Below are positions 17,139 through 25,023 of a stretch of 64,000 nt of DNA, in pieces. Below the pieces are notes generated by a model that was not told the origin of the DNA, did no database searches, and saw only the letters and a program-made list of their open reading frames with translations. Every line of letters begins with the position of its first letter. The stretch's first letter is position 1. The DNA is from Bacillota bacterium (lineage in GTDB: Bacteria > Bacillota > Clostridia > Acetivibrionales > DTU013), in contig JAEZRE010000019.1 in the NCBI GenBank assembly GCA_023412915.1, positions 62,001-126,000 of the forward strand. The letters are read 5' to 3'. A program made the translations under genes and the position numbers.

Positions 17139-18537
17139 GCACCGTCACCATCCTTGTACCTTCATCATCTACCATCCATCCGGTAAGCACCTTGGCTGTC
17201 TTACCATTTGGACCGGTAATGTCCATTATTACTTCATAACGTTTTCCGTATTGATTGCTCCCTTTATACTTCGCCGCGGCGGATGAAATATTATTTTTTA
17301 TCGCATCCTTCAGGATGATGTAATTATCCTGATTGAATCCCAATGCTTTCAGGAATGCTTCAGCTTTGTTCTTATCCTTTAGGGGATTGAGACTGTACTT
17401 CAGGAACTTAGCATCATCTATTACCGCTTTTTCATGCCCCGGCAGCAGCTTATCTTTATCACCAATTATATCACCGTTTTTTTCCTTTTGCAAAAACTCT
17501 TTGTATGCCTGATGTAAGCTATCCCATCTTTCGCCTGCAGTCTTCTTGACTCGCATGAACCCTTGAAAAGAACCTGGCGTTTCATCCGGAAGAACAAGCC
17601 GCATCTTTTCCCAGAGTCGCCTGTTATCCCGGAGTATTTTCTTTTGTTTTTGAACCATGTTATATATGTCGACCTGCTTCTGGCTCCTGGGATCAAGGTC
17701 AAATGATCTGCGGCTTAATTCACGGTCTCCTTCAGGATCGTCTGCCAGCTCAGGGATATATGGAATCAAAACATGGCTGCAGTTTGGGTGAACATTTGCA
17801 TATGCTCCCGAAAAAGCAACGCTCAGAGGCGGGTATCTTGTATCATTCCCGGATATGCTATAAACGCGCCCTTGCATGACAGCGCATATCGGGCAGCTGG
17901 TATTATGGCTGCTCATTTTGACCAGGTCATACCCAAGTGATGTAAGCTGGTTTAGTGTGGCCGTATTGGTTGCTTCTCTGGTCTTACTTCTGGCTACTAC
18001 CGAAGCGTAGGCATTCAGTGACATTGTCCGGCCATTTTTACTCAATATGCCGGTGATACCATCCTCGGAAAGCTTTTTAACCAGGTTCTTTTTACACTCA
18101 AGAACAGTCTGGCCGGTTGCGATCTTCTGCATAACAGCATCCCTTATAGATTGCTGCAGGGAACCGGATATACTTTCACGGACAAATGAGTTTGCACCGT
18201 GCAGCTCATCCAGTGTTTCCTCCATAAGAACATTTATTGCATCCGTATGGAGCTGCGCAAAAGAAGCATCAACTGTAGGAATACCGCGATCATTCAACCA
18301 TTTGTTAACATCACTAATGCCAGCCTGATACTTTTCCGGTAGTGTTTCCTTCACCCAGGCTTCAGCTTGTTTGTCCAGATCCTTCAGAATAGCCGTAACC
18401 TGACTTAAAAGGCTTTTTTGGTACCATGTAACATTTCCCTTGGCTTCTTTGGTTGCTATAGTGTCTATCAAAGCCTGCTGAGCTTTTGTATATACCTCAA
18501 TCAGCTTCTGGGCCTCCAAAAGAGAATTCTCCGGCAT
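17125..18537 (-). CDS. Phage minor capsid protein 2 / head morphogenesis protein with toxin-like C-terminal domain
   Basis: The 470-aa protein has a minor capsid protein 2-type body (residues 1-265) with a putative metal site made by CPICAVMQG and VHPNCSHVL. After a linker, residues about 355-470 form an extra domain (LPGHEKAVIDDAKFLKYSLN, then KNKAEAFLKALGF and YGKRYEVIMDITGPNGKTA) resembling DUF6883, which occurs at the ends of polymorphic toxin-like proteins. The body is packaged in the head and may be ejected with DNA. The next gene overlaps it by 14 nt. Whether the C-terminal domain is an active effector cannot be judged from sequence alone. Confidence 0.8.
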   Translation of the reverse strand: MPENSLLEAQKLIEVYTKAQQALIDTIATKEAKGNVTWYQKSLLSQVTAILKDLDKQAEAWVKETLPEKYQAGISDVNKWLNDRGIPTVDASFAQLHTDAINVLMEETLDELHGANSFVRESISGSLQQSIRDAVMQKIATGQTVLECKKNLVKKLSEDGITGILSKNGRTMSLNAYASVVARSKTREATNTATLNQLTSLGYDLVKMSSHNTSCPICAVMQGRVYSISGNDTRYPPLSVAFSGAYANVHPNCSHVLIPYIPELADDPEGDRELSRRSFDLDPRSQKQVDIYNMVQKQKKILRDNRRLWEKMRLVLPDETPGSFQGFMRVKKTAGERWDSLHQAYKEFLQKEKNGDIIGDKDKLLPGHEKAVIDDAKFLKYSLNPLKDKNKAEAFLKALGFNQDNYIILKDAIKNNISSAAAKYKGSNQYGKRYEVIMDITGPNGKTAKVLTGWMVDDEGTRMVTVHVDD

Positions 18538-18543
18538 TATTCA

Positions 18544-19932
18544 TCACGCCCCATTATTTGAAAACGGGGGAGTAGATAAAGGATTGGCGGCTTCATCTTC
18601 TGCTATACGCTCCATCTCTTCATCAACTTCCGTATCCGTCATATTGTCAAGACGCTTGATTGCTGTTCGGCGGCTGATGGTTTTTTCTCCACCGGATGCT
18701 CCTGTTCGTATACCCATGATTTCAGCTTCCTCACGGTCATCCCTCGGCAAGCCATCCTTCCAGAATATTGTTATAGGCTTCTTTGTAAGATCTGAAGCTT
18801 TATTGATCTTACTGCAGAGCCGTACAGCTTTTTTGAGTGCCGGGTCCATGTTCATCCGGATGCGCTGCGTCTTTGCAAGGGCTGCCATCATTAATCGTCT
18901 TAACGCCGATCCCGATTCCGCTAACCCTTGCTTAAGGTCACCGAAGCATGCAGCTGATGTTTCGGAAATGATATATAACTGGTTCAGCAAAAAGTCGAGT
19001 TCCTTCCAGTTACTTTCAAGCTGTGCATCCCACACCAGATAACCTGGCTTTTCTCCTCCCTGGGAAACAGGGAAGAACTTGCCGCCGCCCTTGAAAACCG
19101 TCTGTCCTGTATGTTCGTCGACTTCCAACGCGCTTTCATCACCGTACATGTTCGGATCGGAATGCTTATCTAATATCCTGCTGATCTGGGCAATCCGTAT
19201 TTCTATTTCCTGCAGGATGCTATCCAGATCGGCGTAATCATCAAAGCCATAGATGCTTTCACTGGTCATCGTATTATGCACCGGTATGACAGCGAAGTCA
19301 TCAAGGTCTGTCTCAACTGTCTTTTCTTCCTGGACAACTGACTTGATTTTTGCTTCATCCAGCAGAAAAACCTTCTCACGGTATTTTCCTACCTCATGTA
19401 TTTGCACCTTCAGGTATTCTTTTTGTTTTCCTTCAGGTCCTTCCTTATATGTCCAAGCCAGAACATGATAAAGGACATTTTTGATATTGTCTTTGTCAAC
19501 CACCGGGAACCAAATTCGCGGAGGAGATGAACTAATAACGCCGCGCTTGCCATTGTTATAGATATTGAACAGGCCGTCACCATACCGGCTGATGTCGATC
19601 GTGATTTCATGGGCAAGGTTTATCAGGCTATTATCTTCAATAATCCTATCAGCATCCTGCTGCTCGGTTGAACCTTCCTTACCGACTGTAATCTTGGGAG
19701 GCTCCGACAACAACAGGTCTGCCCAGAGCAAGGAAAGCCTTTTATGCCAGTTCAGAATGATCTCCAGAGTTGCCTTCTTGTCATCCCGTAGGAGCCTGAC
19801 CCAATCCTTGTAGACCTCATTATGTTTTCCTTCAAACAACGCCCGGTTCTCTTTATATTTTTGCAGCCTATCCGTTTCACCTTTAGGTGGCCACGGCTGA
19901 CCTATGTTTAAAAATGTTAAATCCGTAAGCAT
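18544..19932 (-). CDS. Phage portal protein (SPP1 gp6-like)
   Basis: The 462-aa protein shows portal features: a wing and stem with EIILNWHKRLSLLWADLLLS, then SRYGDGLFNIYN, and a crown end with long helices (SGSALRRLMMAALAKTQRI). It forms the dodecameric DNA gate of the procapsid. It is of siphovirus type and is not a Mu gp29/DUF935 portal. The ATG at 19932 is chosen because GGAG lies 9 nt upstream. Confidence 0.87.
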   Translation of the reverse strand: MLTDLTFLNIGQPWPPKGETDRLQKYKENRALFEGKHNEVYKDWVRLLRDDKKATLEIILNWHKRLSLLWADLLLSEPPKITVGKEGSTEQQDADRIIEDNSLINLAHEITIDISRYGDGLFNIYNNGKRGVISSSPPRIWFPVVDKDNIKNVLYHVLAWTYKEGPEGKQKEYLKVQIHEVGKYREKVFLLDEAKIKSVVQEEKTVETDLDDFAVIPVHNTMTSESIYGFDDYADLDSILQEIEIRIAQISRILDKHSDPNMYGDESALEVDEHTGQTVFKGGGKFFPVSQGGEKPGYLVWDAQLESNWKELDFLLNQLYIISETSAACFGDLKQGLAESGSALRRLMMAALAKTQRIRMNMDPALKKAVRLCSKINKASDLTKKPITIFWKDGLPRDDREEAEIMGIRTGASGGEKTISRRTAIKRLDNMTDTEVDEEMERIAEDEAANPLSTPPFSNNGA

Positions 19933-19947
19933 CAAATCACGCTCCTA

Positions 19948-21465
19948 TTACCATCCTGAAGGTTTATTTATAACACCCCGCTTGTTGCGCTTGCCCTGGA
20001 TCATCTCTGCCAAGCCGGTCGTTCCATCAGGAGCATCGTCGTGTTTATTCTTGCCTTCACGCTGGTAGCCGCACATGTCTTTGTAGTACTCAGGCCAGCG
20101 TTCAGCCCAATTCCATGGGAAATAGATATGTTCCATGACAAACGTGCTTCCTGACAATATCCTTGATATCTTGTTGGCCGACTGATGAAACCACCGTATA
20201 ATGACCCTCCTGGTTTTGTATACCGTAAATATGATACGCTCGACATTTCGCGCAAAGCCTCTACCGCCATTATTGCTTTCGAACATGGCAAGGTTGACCT
20301 TGTTTTCAACCAGCATTTTGGCGGTGGCCGGTTCGGTAATCTCCATTCCGGCACCGGAATAATAGAGATCGATAACAAAACCTTCTCCTTTGTATTCTAT
20401 GGCGCAAATGGATAAAAGCTTGTCCGATCCTTCATCCGCCGTATCGGTATAGTTAATGATCCTGTCATAGACCGGGTTCCCTTTATCGTCTCGTGGAAGA
20501 TCCTTGTACGTCTTGAAATATGAATACAGTCTGCCTTTGGCGTCCACCGGCTCCTGCTGGTAATTCGCCAGGGCGATCTCCGGGGACATCTTGCCAGGCT
20601 TGGTCTTGTCCGTATAGCTTGCGAAACTTAATATCTCAGGACAAAGCATTTCGCCGGTCTTAAAATCTATGACTGCCTTCAGTTTCATTTCAAACCATTC
20701 GTCAGGTTCTATCTCAAGGAGCCGACCGCAGATATCCTTAGTACTCCACCTGGTCATAATGATGATCTGGATCGAGCCTTCCTCGAGACGTGACAACCAG
20801 GTGTCGTTATACCATTCCCAATGTCCCTGCAGCAAAGTTTCATTATGGGCTTCATCCGCTGTCTTTATCTGGTCATCGATGATACCGATTTTACAGCCGA
20901 TACCGGTAACAGTTCCGTTGAAGCTTGTTGCAAGATAGTTAAAAAACTGGCCTTCCAATGACCAGAGGCTTGCAGCTGAATCACCGTATTTGATATGGGT
21001 AGTGGGGAAGATATCATTAAAAATGACTCTTTTGGGGTCAAGCTTCGTTTCGTCTATACCATCACGAACCGCCTTACCGAATCGGGTCGAAAGTGTTTCA
21101 TTGTACGAACAGGTTATTATTGTATTTTCATTGTTCTTTCCCAGAACCCATTGCGAAAACAGAGAAGCCGTAAAGGATTTATAGTGCCGGGGAGGGACGT
21201 TCAACATCATTTTTTTGCAGACTATATATCCTTCAAGGCCATCTGTGGTTTCAACGATCTGCCAGGCACCGTCTTTTCCGAACTTAATTATTCTGCCTTC
21301 ATAAAGAGCCTGGAAGGTATCGCATATCCGTTTCTGATATGGCCGGGATTCTTTATAATGTTTTGGGTACCGCAGCTTGCAATATTCCCAAAAGCTTTCT
21401 TCAGCTTTCCGGTATTCATCCTTTATGGAATTGTCGTTCTTGACCAGGCTTTCTAAAAGACTCAT
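19948..21465 (-). CDS. Terminase large subunit
   Basis: This 505-aa protein has a P-loop-like NVPPRHYKS motif, Walker B GIIDDQI, the coupling motif IIMTRWSTKD and a C-terminal RNase H-like nuclease part (NYTDTADEGSDKLL, LAMFESNNGGRGFARN, KHDDAPDGTTG). It drives DNA packaging. The ATG at 21465 with GGAG 9 nt upstream is a better start than the ATG at 21507. It is the first structural gene after the structured leader that follows the NusG-like gene. Mu-type packaging of host-flanked DNA would be expected but cannot be read from the gene. Confidence 0.9.
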   Translation of the reverse strand: MSLLESLVKNDNSIKDEYRKAEESFWEYCKLRYPKHYKESRPYQKRICDTFQALYEGRIIKFGKDGAWQIVETTDGLEGYIVCKKMMLNVPPRHYKSFTASLFSQWVLGKNNENTIITCSYNETLSTRFGKAVRDGIDETKLDPKRVIFNDIFPTTHIKYGDSAASLWSLEGQFFNYLATSFNGTVTGIGCKIGIIDDQIKTADEAHNETLLQGHWEWYNDTWLSRLEEGSIQIIIMTRWSTKDICGRLLEIEPDEWFEMKLKAVIDFKTGEMLCPEILSFASYTDKTKPGKMSPEIALANYQQEPVDAKGRLYSYFKTYKDLPRDDKGNPVYDRIINYTDTADEGSDKLLSICAIEYKGEGFVIDLYYSGAGMEITEPATAKMLVENKVNLAMFESNNGGRGFARNVERIIFTVYKTRRVIIRWFHQSANKISRILSGSTFVMEHIYFPWNWAERWPEYYKDMCGYQREGKNKHDDAPDGTTGLAEMIQGKRNKRGVINKPSGW

Positions 21466-21518
21466 TTCTGACAACTCCTTATGTAAGATTGGACCATAAT
21501 CAACCATTTCAACGGGAA

Positions 21519-21544
21519 CCCCGTTATAACGCGTTATAACGGGG
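21519..21544. repeat. 26-bp perfect palindrome upstream of terminase
   Basis: CCCCGTTATAACG is followed directly by its reverse complement. As RNA it forms a hairpin; as DNA it could be a dimer operator. Its core CGTTATAACG recurs at 35167-35176 near the early end of the phage. Confidence 0.85.
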
Positions 21545-21626
21545 GTAAAATCGAAAAATGGTGTATTTTATTAAAGAAATGGCAAAATCGATTTTAAGGG
21601 CTTTCAAATTTATATCGTTCAAATTG

Positions 21627-21655
21627 AAAAAAGGATCTCCCGGCAGACCCTTTTT
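21627..21655 (-). terminator. Intrinsic terminator in the late leader, before the structural operon
   Basis: In the late transcript the 11-bp stem AAAAAGGGTCT / AGATCCTTTTT (one G-U pair) with loop GCCGGG is followed by a U6 run. It lies about 240 nt after the NusG-like gene and 160 nt before terminase, so it should block the structural genes unless antitermination occurs. Confidence 0.8.
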
Positions 21656-21726
21656 ACAGCTACGAATTCAATTTTAAGTTTATCGAGTGTTTCTTGTGCT
21701 TTGCATTATCCTTAGTATTTTTACGC

Positions 21727-21753
21727 GGGTACCGCTACCGGGGGACGGTACCC
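21727..21753 (-). promoter_or_regulatory. GC-rich hairpin with GGTACC arms in the late leader
   Basis: Arms GGGTACCG and CGGTACCC (8 bp) enclose an 11-nt loop in the leader RNA. A further GGTACC copy lies at 21763-21768, which could allow alternative pairing. It lies upstream of the leader terminator. Confidence 0.6.
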
Positions 21754-21776
21754 ATTTTCTTTGGTACCATTTTGGG

Positions 21777-21819
21777 CAGGCTTCGCCATCCGGGCGATAA
21801 CCCGGTAAGGAGTGGCCTG
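21777..21819 (-). promoter_or_regulatory. Compound stem-loop in the late leader
   Basis: In the transcript CAGGC (21819-21815) pairs with GCCTG (21781-21777) and encloses a CCGGG-TTATCG-CCCGG hairpin and a GGCGAAGCC element. It is the first large structure after the NusG-like gene and a candidate recognition element for the antiterminator; this is inferred. Confidence 0.5.
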
Positions 21820-21892
21820 TAACATCCTCACTATTGACATGCGACGAGTCAAGCATGTAATAGCTTGGATTTTGTAAAGGGGGTATATCGGA

Positions 21893-22396
21893 TCAATCGA
21901 CTTTCGAGATGTCGACGATTCCCAGTTCAACAATTCGTGGCTCTCCCATCAGGGAGATGTTTACTTTTGCCCTGAACCTTCTTGCATCAACCTTGACTAT
22001 CTGGCCTTCCATTCCTGCAAGCGGCCCGGAGGCAACACATATCTTGTTTCCAATATGGTAGATCTCTGATAAGCCAAGCGGATCTCCATCATTACTAAGT
22101 CGGAGAATTACCTGCATTTCATCCAGCGGAACCGGATCGGGCTTTCCTGATCCGAGTATCCGGATCACTGAAGGTATGGCTGTGAGCTTATAATATAGGT
22201 CTGTTTCCATAAAAGCATTTATGAAAACGTAGCCGGGTAACAGGTTCCTGGAGACTTCCTTCCACTTACCATTTATACGTTCCCTGAGTATCCTTTCGGG
22301 TACCAGGCTGACAACTCCGGGAAGATCCCTGTTCAGTACAGCTTTTGTATCATGCTCTCTGCCTGTTTTTACATGAAGGACATACCAATCATTCAT
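21893..22396 (-). CDS. NusG paralogue (LoaP/RfaH-like transcription elongation factor)
   Basis: This 167-aa protein has an N-terminal NGN domain (residues 1-105) with the signature MNDWYVLHVKTGREHD, a basic loop RERINGKWKEVSR and LLPGYVFINA. A C-terminal KOW domain follows (residues 112-165; GNKICVASGPLAGMEGQIVK, KVNISLMGEPRIVELG). This is the architecture of NusG, RfaH and LoaP; the P-G-Y-V-F-I stretch and overall length fit LoaP-like specialised factors. It would bind RNA polymerase and make it resistant to pausing or termination. The start overlaps the gp27-like gene by 8 nt, so it is expressed as a late gene. The leader and terminator immediately downstream suggest the structural operon is its target. 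Confidence 0.85.
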   Translation of the reverse strand: MNDWYVLHVKTGREHDTKAVLNRDLPGVVSLVPERILRERINGKWKEVSRNLLPGYVFINAFMETDLYYKLTAIPSVIRILGSGKPDPVPLDEMQVILRLSNDGDPLGLSEIYHIGNKICVASGPLAGMEGQIVKVDARRFRAKVNISLMGEPRIVELGIVDISKVD

Positions 22397-22967
22397 CTTC
22401 GCTGCCCTCGATCTTCTTCATGACCTTGTCTTCAACACGATCAGTGAGTTCAATCATCTTTGCCAGCAGCTCAGGCTCATTCTGCAGCTCGTTTTTAAGT
22501 TCAAGCTTAACTTCATTGATTGCCTTGTGATAATGCTTGTTCAATTCCGTCCGGATCTTTTCCTTATATGCTGCAGTACGGCTGATCGCCACCATCAATC
22601 GTCCAGCCTTGTCCGGCTCCATTTCGTCGATCTCTTCCTGAGCAACGGCCATTTTCTTTATCAGCAGGTCCATAAGTATGAATAACCCAGCATCTGTATA
22701 ATCAGTTTCCGGGTTATTTTTCACCGCATTGACCAACACTTTGGTCTGGGCCTGAGCTTCCATCATTCTGTTTAAAACCGCACCTTGGCGTATTGCATAT
22801 CGGCCTATCGATGACCGGCTGATTTCATATCCTTTTTTCGCGATTTCTTCAGCAATTTCGCTATAGGTAATATTTACGTTTGCCAACCGCTCATCGACGA
22901 TGCTCCTTACTTCATCCGGCAGTTCATCAATGCGCGATTTGTTCCTGGTGCGCTGTCTTTTCTTCAT
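22389..22967 (-). CDS. Mu gp27-like DUF3486 protein (probable small terminase)
   Basis: The 192-aa protein starts with a basic MKKRQRTRNKSRIDELPDEV segment, then a helix-turn-helix (TYSEIAEEIAKKGYEISRSS) and a long helical C-terminus, the layout of DUF3486/Mu gp27 proteins. In Mu-like phages this gene lies just before the large terminase and is thought to be the small terminase. Here the NusG-like gene and leader are inserted between the two. Confidence 0.82.
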   Translation of the reverse strand: MKKRQRTRNKSRIDELPDEVRSIVDERLANVNITYSEIAEEIAKKGYEISRSSIGRYAIRQGAVLNRMMEAQAQTKVLVNAVKNNPETDYTDAGLFILMDLLIKKMAVAQEEIDEMEPDKAGRLMVAISRTAAYKEKIRTELNKHYHKAINEVKLELKNELQNEPELLAKMIELTDRVEDKVMKKIEGSEDE

Positions 22968-23275
22968 TAGATATCAACTCCCGGATCGCTGTTTGTTCCT
23001 TCAAGAAGATCAACACCTATGGCGGTCAGTTCGACCATTGCATCATCGGCCATCTCCATCAGGTTGCCTTCCTTTGTCCGTATGTAGCCTTTGTCCTCAA
23101 GGTAGGCAAGGACTTTCTGTGTATCAGCTGTAATGGTAAGACCCCGTTCCAGGAGAGCACCCTTGAGGCTCCGGATCGTAATAGGGGAAGGGTAAAACAA
23201 TGCCAGGCTTCTCAATACGACTCCTCTGAACTGCCTATTTTTCAGAGCCTGAATCTTATCGATGTTTTCCATCAT
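22967..23275 (-). CDS. Mu gp26-position winged-helix-like protein
   Basis: The 102-aa protein has a helix-rich pattern of a winged-helix domain (QFRGVVLRSLALFYPSPITI, VLAYLEDKGYIRTKEGN). It occupies the place of Mu gp26, between the gp25-like membrane protein and gp27. The ATG overlaps the upstream stop by 4 nt. Function is unknown; a DNA- or RNA-binding role in late gene expression or packaging is possible. Confidence 0.65.
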   Translation of the reverse strand: MMENIDKIQALKNRQFRGVVLRSLALFYPSPITIRSLKGALLERGLTITADTQKVLAYLEDKGYIRTKEGNLMEMADDAMVELTAIGVDLLEGTNSDPGVDI

Positions 23276-23598
23276 GATTCGCAGTCACTTCCTTTCTTGG
23301 TTATGCAGTCATATATCTTGTCAAGCTTCCGGTCGAAATTGGTCATAGCCCGAATGAATTCATCCCTGGTGACAAAGTTGAAAGGCATTTCGGCTTTATA
23401 CTTGTTGTAATCATCCTTCAGCTCAGTCAGCTTTTTTTCGAGGTCCTGCTTGGTTTCCTTGATTTCGGATTTATTAGCCGTGTCAGCATCATCCAGCCTT
23501 TTCAGTTCCCGTTTAATAAAGAATCCGAATATTGCTATGGCCAAAGTACATATGATCTGGAAAATGACTGTAATAGAAATTCCGCTCGTGCCTGACAT
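23272..23598 (-). CDS. Small membrane-anchored coiled-coil protein at the Mu gp25 position
   Basis: This 108-aa protein has one N-terminal membrane helix (ISITVIFQIICTLAIAIFGF) followed by a charged coiled coil (residues 27-70). The layout resembles Mu gp25/DUF2730 proteins and some phage spanin- or holin-accessory proteins. It is the first gene of the late operon. The role is unknown. Confidence 0.6.
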   Translation of the reverse strand: MSGTSGISITVIFQIICTLAIAIFGFFIKRELKRLDDADTANKSEIKETKQDLEKKLTELKDDYNKYKAEMPFNFVTRDEFIRAMTNFDRKLDKIYDCITKKGSDCES

Positions 23599-23623
23599 CT
23601 TGCACCTCGTTTTTAAGCAAAAT

Positions 23624-23653
23624 AAAAAATCCTAGCTGTTATACTAGGATTTT
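23624..23653 (-). terminator. Intrinsic terminator after mor
   Basis: A perfect 10-bp stem AAAATCCTAG / CTAGGATTTT with an 8-nt loop is followed by U6 in the - direction. It would end the early/middle transcript right after mor. The next ribosome binding site is only about 15 nt downstream, leaving no room for a promoter behind it. Confidence 0.85.
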
Positions 23654-23701
23654 ACATGTGACGCCGGGTACTGTGAATTGTACATGACAATGACTTTGTC
23701 A
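23649..23701 (-). promoter_or_regulatory. Candidate Mor-activated late promoter with dyad activator site
   Basis: On the - strand TTCACA (23677-23672), 17 bp, and TAAAAT (23654-23649) form a plausible promoter with a weak -35. A perfect dyad TGACAA-TGACT-TTGTCA at 23685-23701 is centred about 50 bp before the expected start, where Mor/C-type activators bind in Mu. The predicted start falls in the loop of the terminator, so late transcripts would escape it. This is a model built from the sequence alone. Confidence 0.5.
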
Positions 23702-24010
23702 AAGAGACATGGACATCTGACCTTCGATAGGAACATCCTTTATTCCTTCAACCCACCTGTAAACCGTACGTTCCGAGACACCGTACTTTTTAACAAGAGA
23801 TTTGATGTTATATCCGTTGTATTCTTCCTTGATCCTTCTACATACCCAGTCTGACAATAGCTCCTGAGTCTGCGGGATATAATATCCGGAACCTCCCATG
23901 ATTTCACACAGCTTTATTAAGTTCTCCAAACCAATTATCTCAGCATACTGTCTGTGCTGCGGCGGGAGATCATCAATATTCACTTGCGAAACTAGTTCTT
24001 TTATTTTCAC
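23699..24010 (-). CDS. mor: Mor-family transcription activator
   Basis: This 103-aa protein matches the Mor/C family of Mu: the dimerisation part DLPPQHRQYAEIIGLENLIK, the LCEIMGGSGYYIPQ segment, and a C-terminal helix-turn-helix (LVKKYGVSERTVYRWVEG). Mor activates middle transcription in Mu and C activates late transcription; here only one such gene is seen, so it may do both. It is the last gene of the early/middle block and is followed by a terminator and then the late operon, which is consistent with activating the late promoter. Confidence 0.88.
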   Translation of the reverse strand: MKIKELVSQVNIDDLPPQHRQYAEIIGLENLIKLCEIMGGSGYYIPQTQELLSDWVCRRIKEEYNGYNIKSLVKKYGVSERTVYRWVEGIKDVPIEGQMSMSL

Positions 24011-24048
24011 GTATATTACCCCCTTTATACCTTACAGTTTCAATTCTG

Positions 24049-24381
24049 TCAATAAGTATTGTTTTGACAAATATAATGAGAATTCAGCAACTTATTCACC
24101 AATGATTGCTCGTCACGTCGGATATCCATGTATATTTCACGCAAGGCATTCATTTTCTTTGTATACTCGACTTCCAGATGATACATCCTGCTTTTTACAT
24201 CTTCAGTTTTAGTTCTAATGGCGGCCAGATCTTTTACCATATCTTCAGCAACATCACATGGAATTGGGACCAGGTCTTTTTTATCTACAGCTAAATCTTC
24301 TGATGCATCCTTTATAGAAATAAAGTTGCCATGTTTTCCTAATACTTCTACCACCGAACCCTTATATACTGCATATTCCAT
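24049..24381 (-). CDS. Hypothetical phage protein with N-terminal SH3-like and coiled-coil parts
   Basis: The 110-aa protein has a small beta-rich N-terminus (MEYAVYKGSVVEVLGKHGNF) and a helical coiled-coil C-terminus from about residue 45. GAAGGTG lies 9 nt before the ATG at 24381. It lies in the early/middle block just before mor. No family is recognised. Confidence 0.65.
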   Translation of the reverse strand: MEYAVYKGSVVEVLGKHGNFISIKDASEDLAVDKKDLVPIPCDVAEDMVKDLAAIRTKTEDVKSRMYHLEVEYTKKMNALREIYMDIRRDEQSLVNKLLNSHYICQNNTY

Positions 24382-24415
24382 GGAATCAGTCACCTTCTTT
24401 CTAAAGCTCCATTTC

Positions 24416-24808
24416 CTATGAAGAAATTAGTTCAATCACCTGATTATTATTGATTATGTGTCGTTTCAGGCTGCCGAATGACCGCCACCAAGGCAAATAG
24501 TAGGTATATCGGGACTTGGCCTCATATTCTGCTCTTATCTTTTTTGGCAACTTTTTCAACGTATCTTTTCCATTTTGCCTTAACAGAGACCGTGTCTGAG
24601 GCTGAAAAAACCTTCGCCTTTCCTCGCAATCCTCCATTAACCAACTTCCTTTACTGACGCCATTGACATAGACCATTAATACATTTCTGAACTGACCATA
24701 CCGTTCAAGGACTACTGAAAGCTCATATTCATCGCATTTTAGCTTTACGATGTTGTAAAATGATTTGAGCTTTTCTTCAACCTGTTTCCATTCATTTGCA
24801 GTCAACAC
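24416..24808 (-). CDS. Hypothetical early/middle phage protein
   Basis: The 130-aa protein starts at a GTG with GGAGGGACA directly upstream. It contains LSVVLERYGQFRNVLMVYVN and a basic, aromatic C-terminus (YYLPWWRSFGSLKRH). Similar proteins occur in clostridial phages, but no function is recognised. Confidence 0.65.
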   Translation of the reverse strand: MLTANEWKQVEEKLKSFYNIVKLKCDEYELSVVLERYGQFRNVLMVYVNGVSKGSWLMEDCEERRRFFQPQTRSLLRQNGKDTLKKLPKKIRAEYEAKSRYTYYLPWWRSFGSLKRHIINNNQVIELISS

Positions 24809-24820
24809 TGTCCCTCCAAT

Positions 24821-24964
24821 CTACTTCATAGCCCGTGCAACACGCTTTGTCCTGATTTTTTCTACTTCATATAGATCCTGCCGGGTTTTTACATCCTTCC
24901 TTTTCTTTTGCTGTTTCCGAAGTTCCTGATATTGGAGTAGCTTGCCAATAATCTCCCTTTCCAT
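24821..24964 (-). CDS. Small basic helical phage protein (47 aa)
   Basis: An ATG with AAGGAGG upstream opens a 47-codon frame that is almost wholly charged helix (LLQYQELRKQQKKRKDV...). It fits tightly between neighbours in the operon. High basicity suggests nucleic acid contact, but function is unknown. Confidence 0.6.
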   Translation of the reverse strand: MEREIIGKLLQYQELRKQQKKRKDVKTRQDLYEVEKIRTKRVARAMK

Positions 24965-25023
24965 TCCATGCCTCCTTAGTACGATTGGTGATTTAATGGC
25001 TCAGGTGACACCCCGCCCACTTG

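Larger units (their letters stand above)
21466..21892 (-). ncRNA. Structured 427-nt leader between the NusG-like gene and the structural operon
   Basis: There is no credible gene in this interval. In the late transcript four to five stem-loops occur in order: ACATGC/GCATGT near 21837-21860; a compound stem at 21777-21819; a GGGTACCG/CGGTACCC hairpin at 21727-21753; an intrinsic terminator at 21627-21655; and a 26-bp palindrome at 21519-21544. The arrangement (antiterminator-type gene, structured RNA, terminator, long operon) resembles leaders targeted by NusG paralogues such as LoaP. Function is inferred. Confidence 0.65.

Noticed and set aside
23678..23700. TTGACA...TACAAT on the - strand as the late promoter
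   Set aside because: The spacer is only 14 bp, too short for sigma-A; the TTCACA-17-TAAAAT pair is a better fit.
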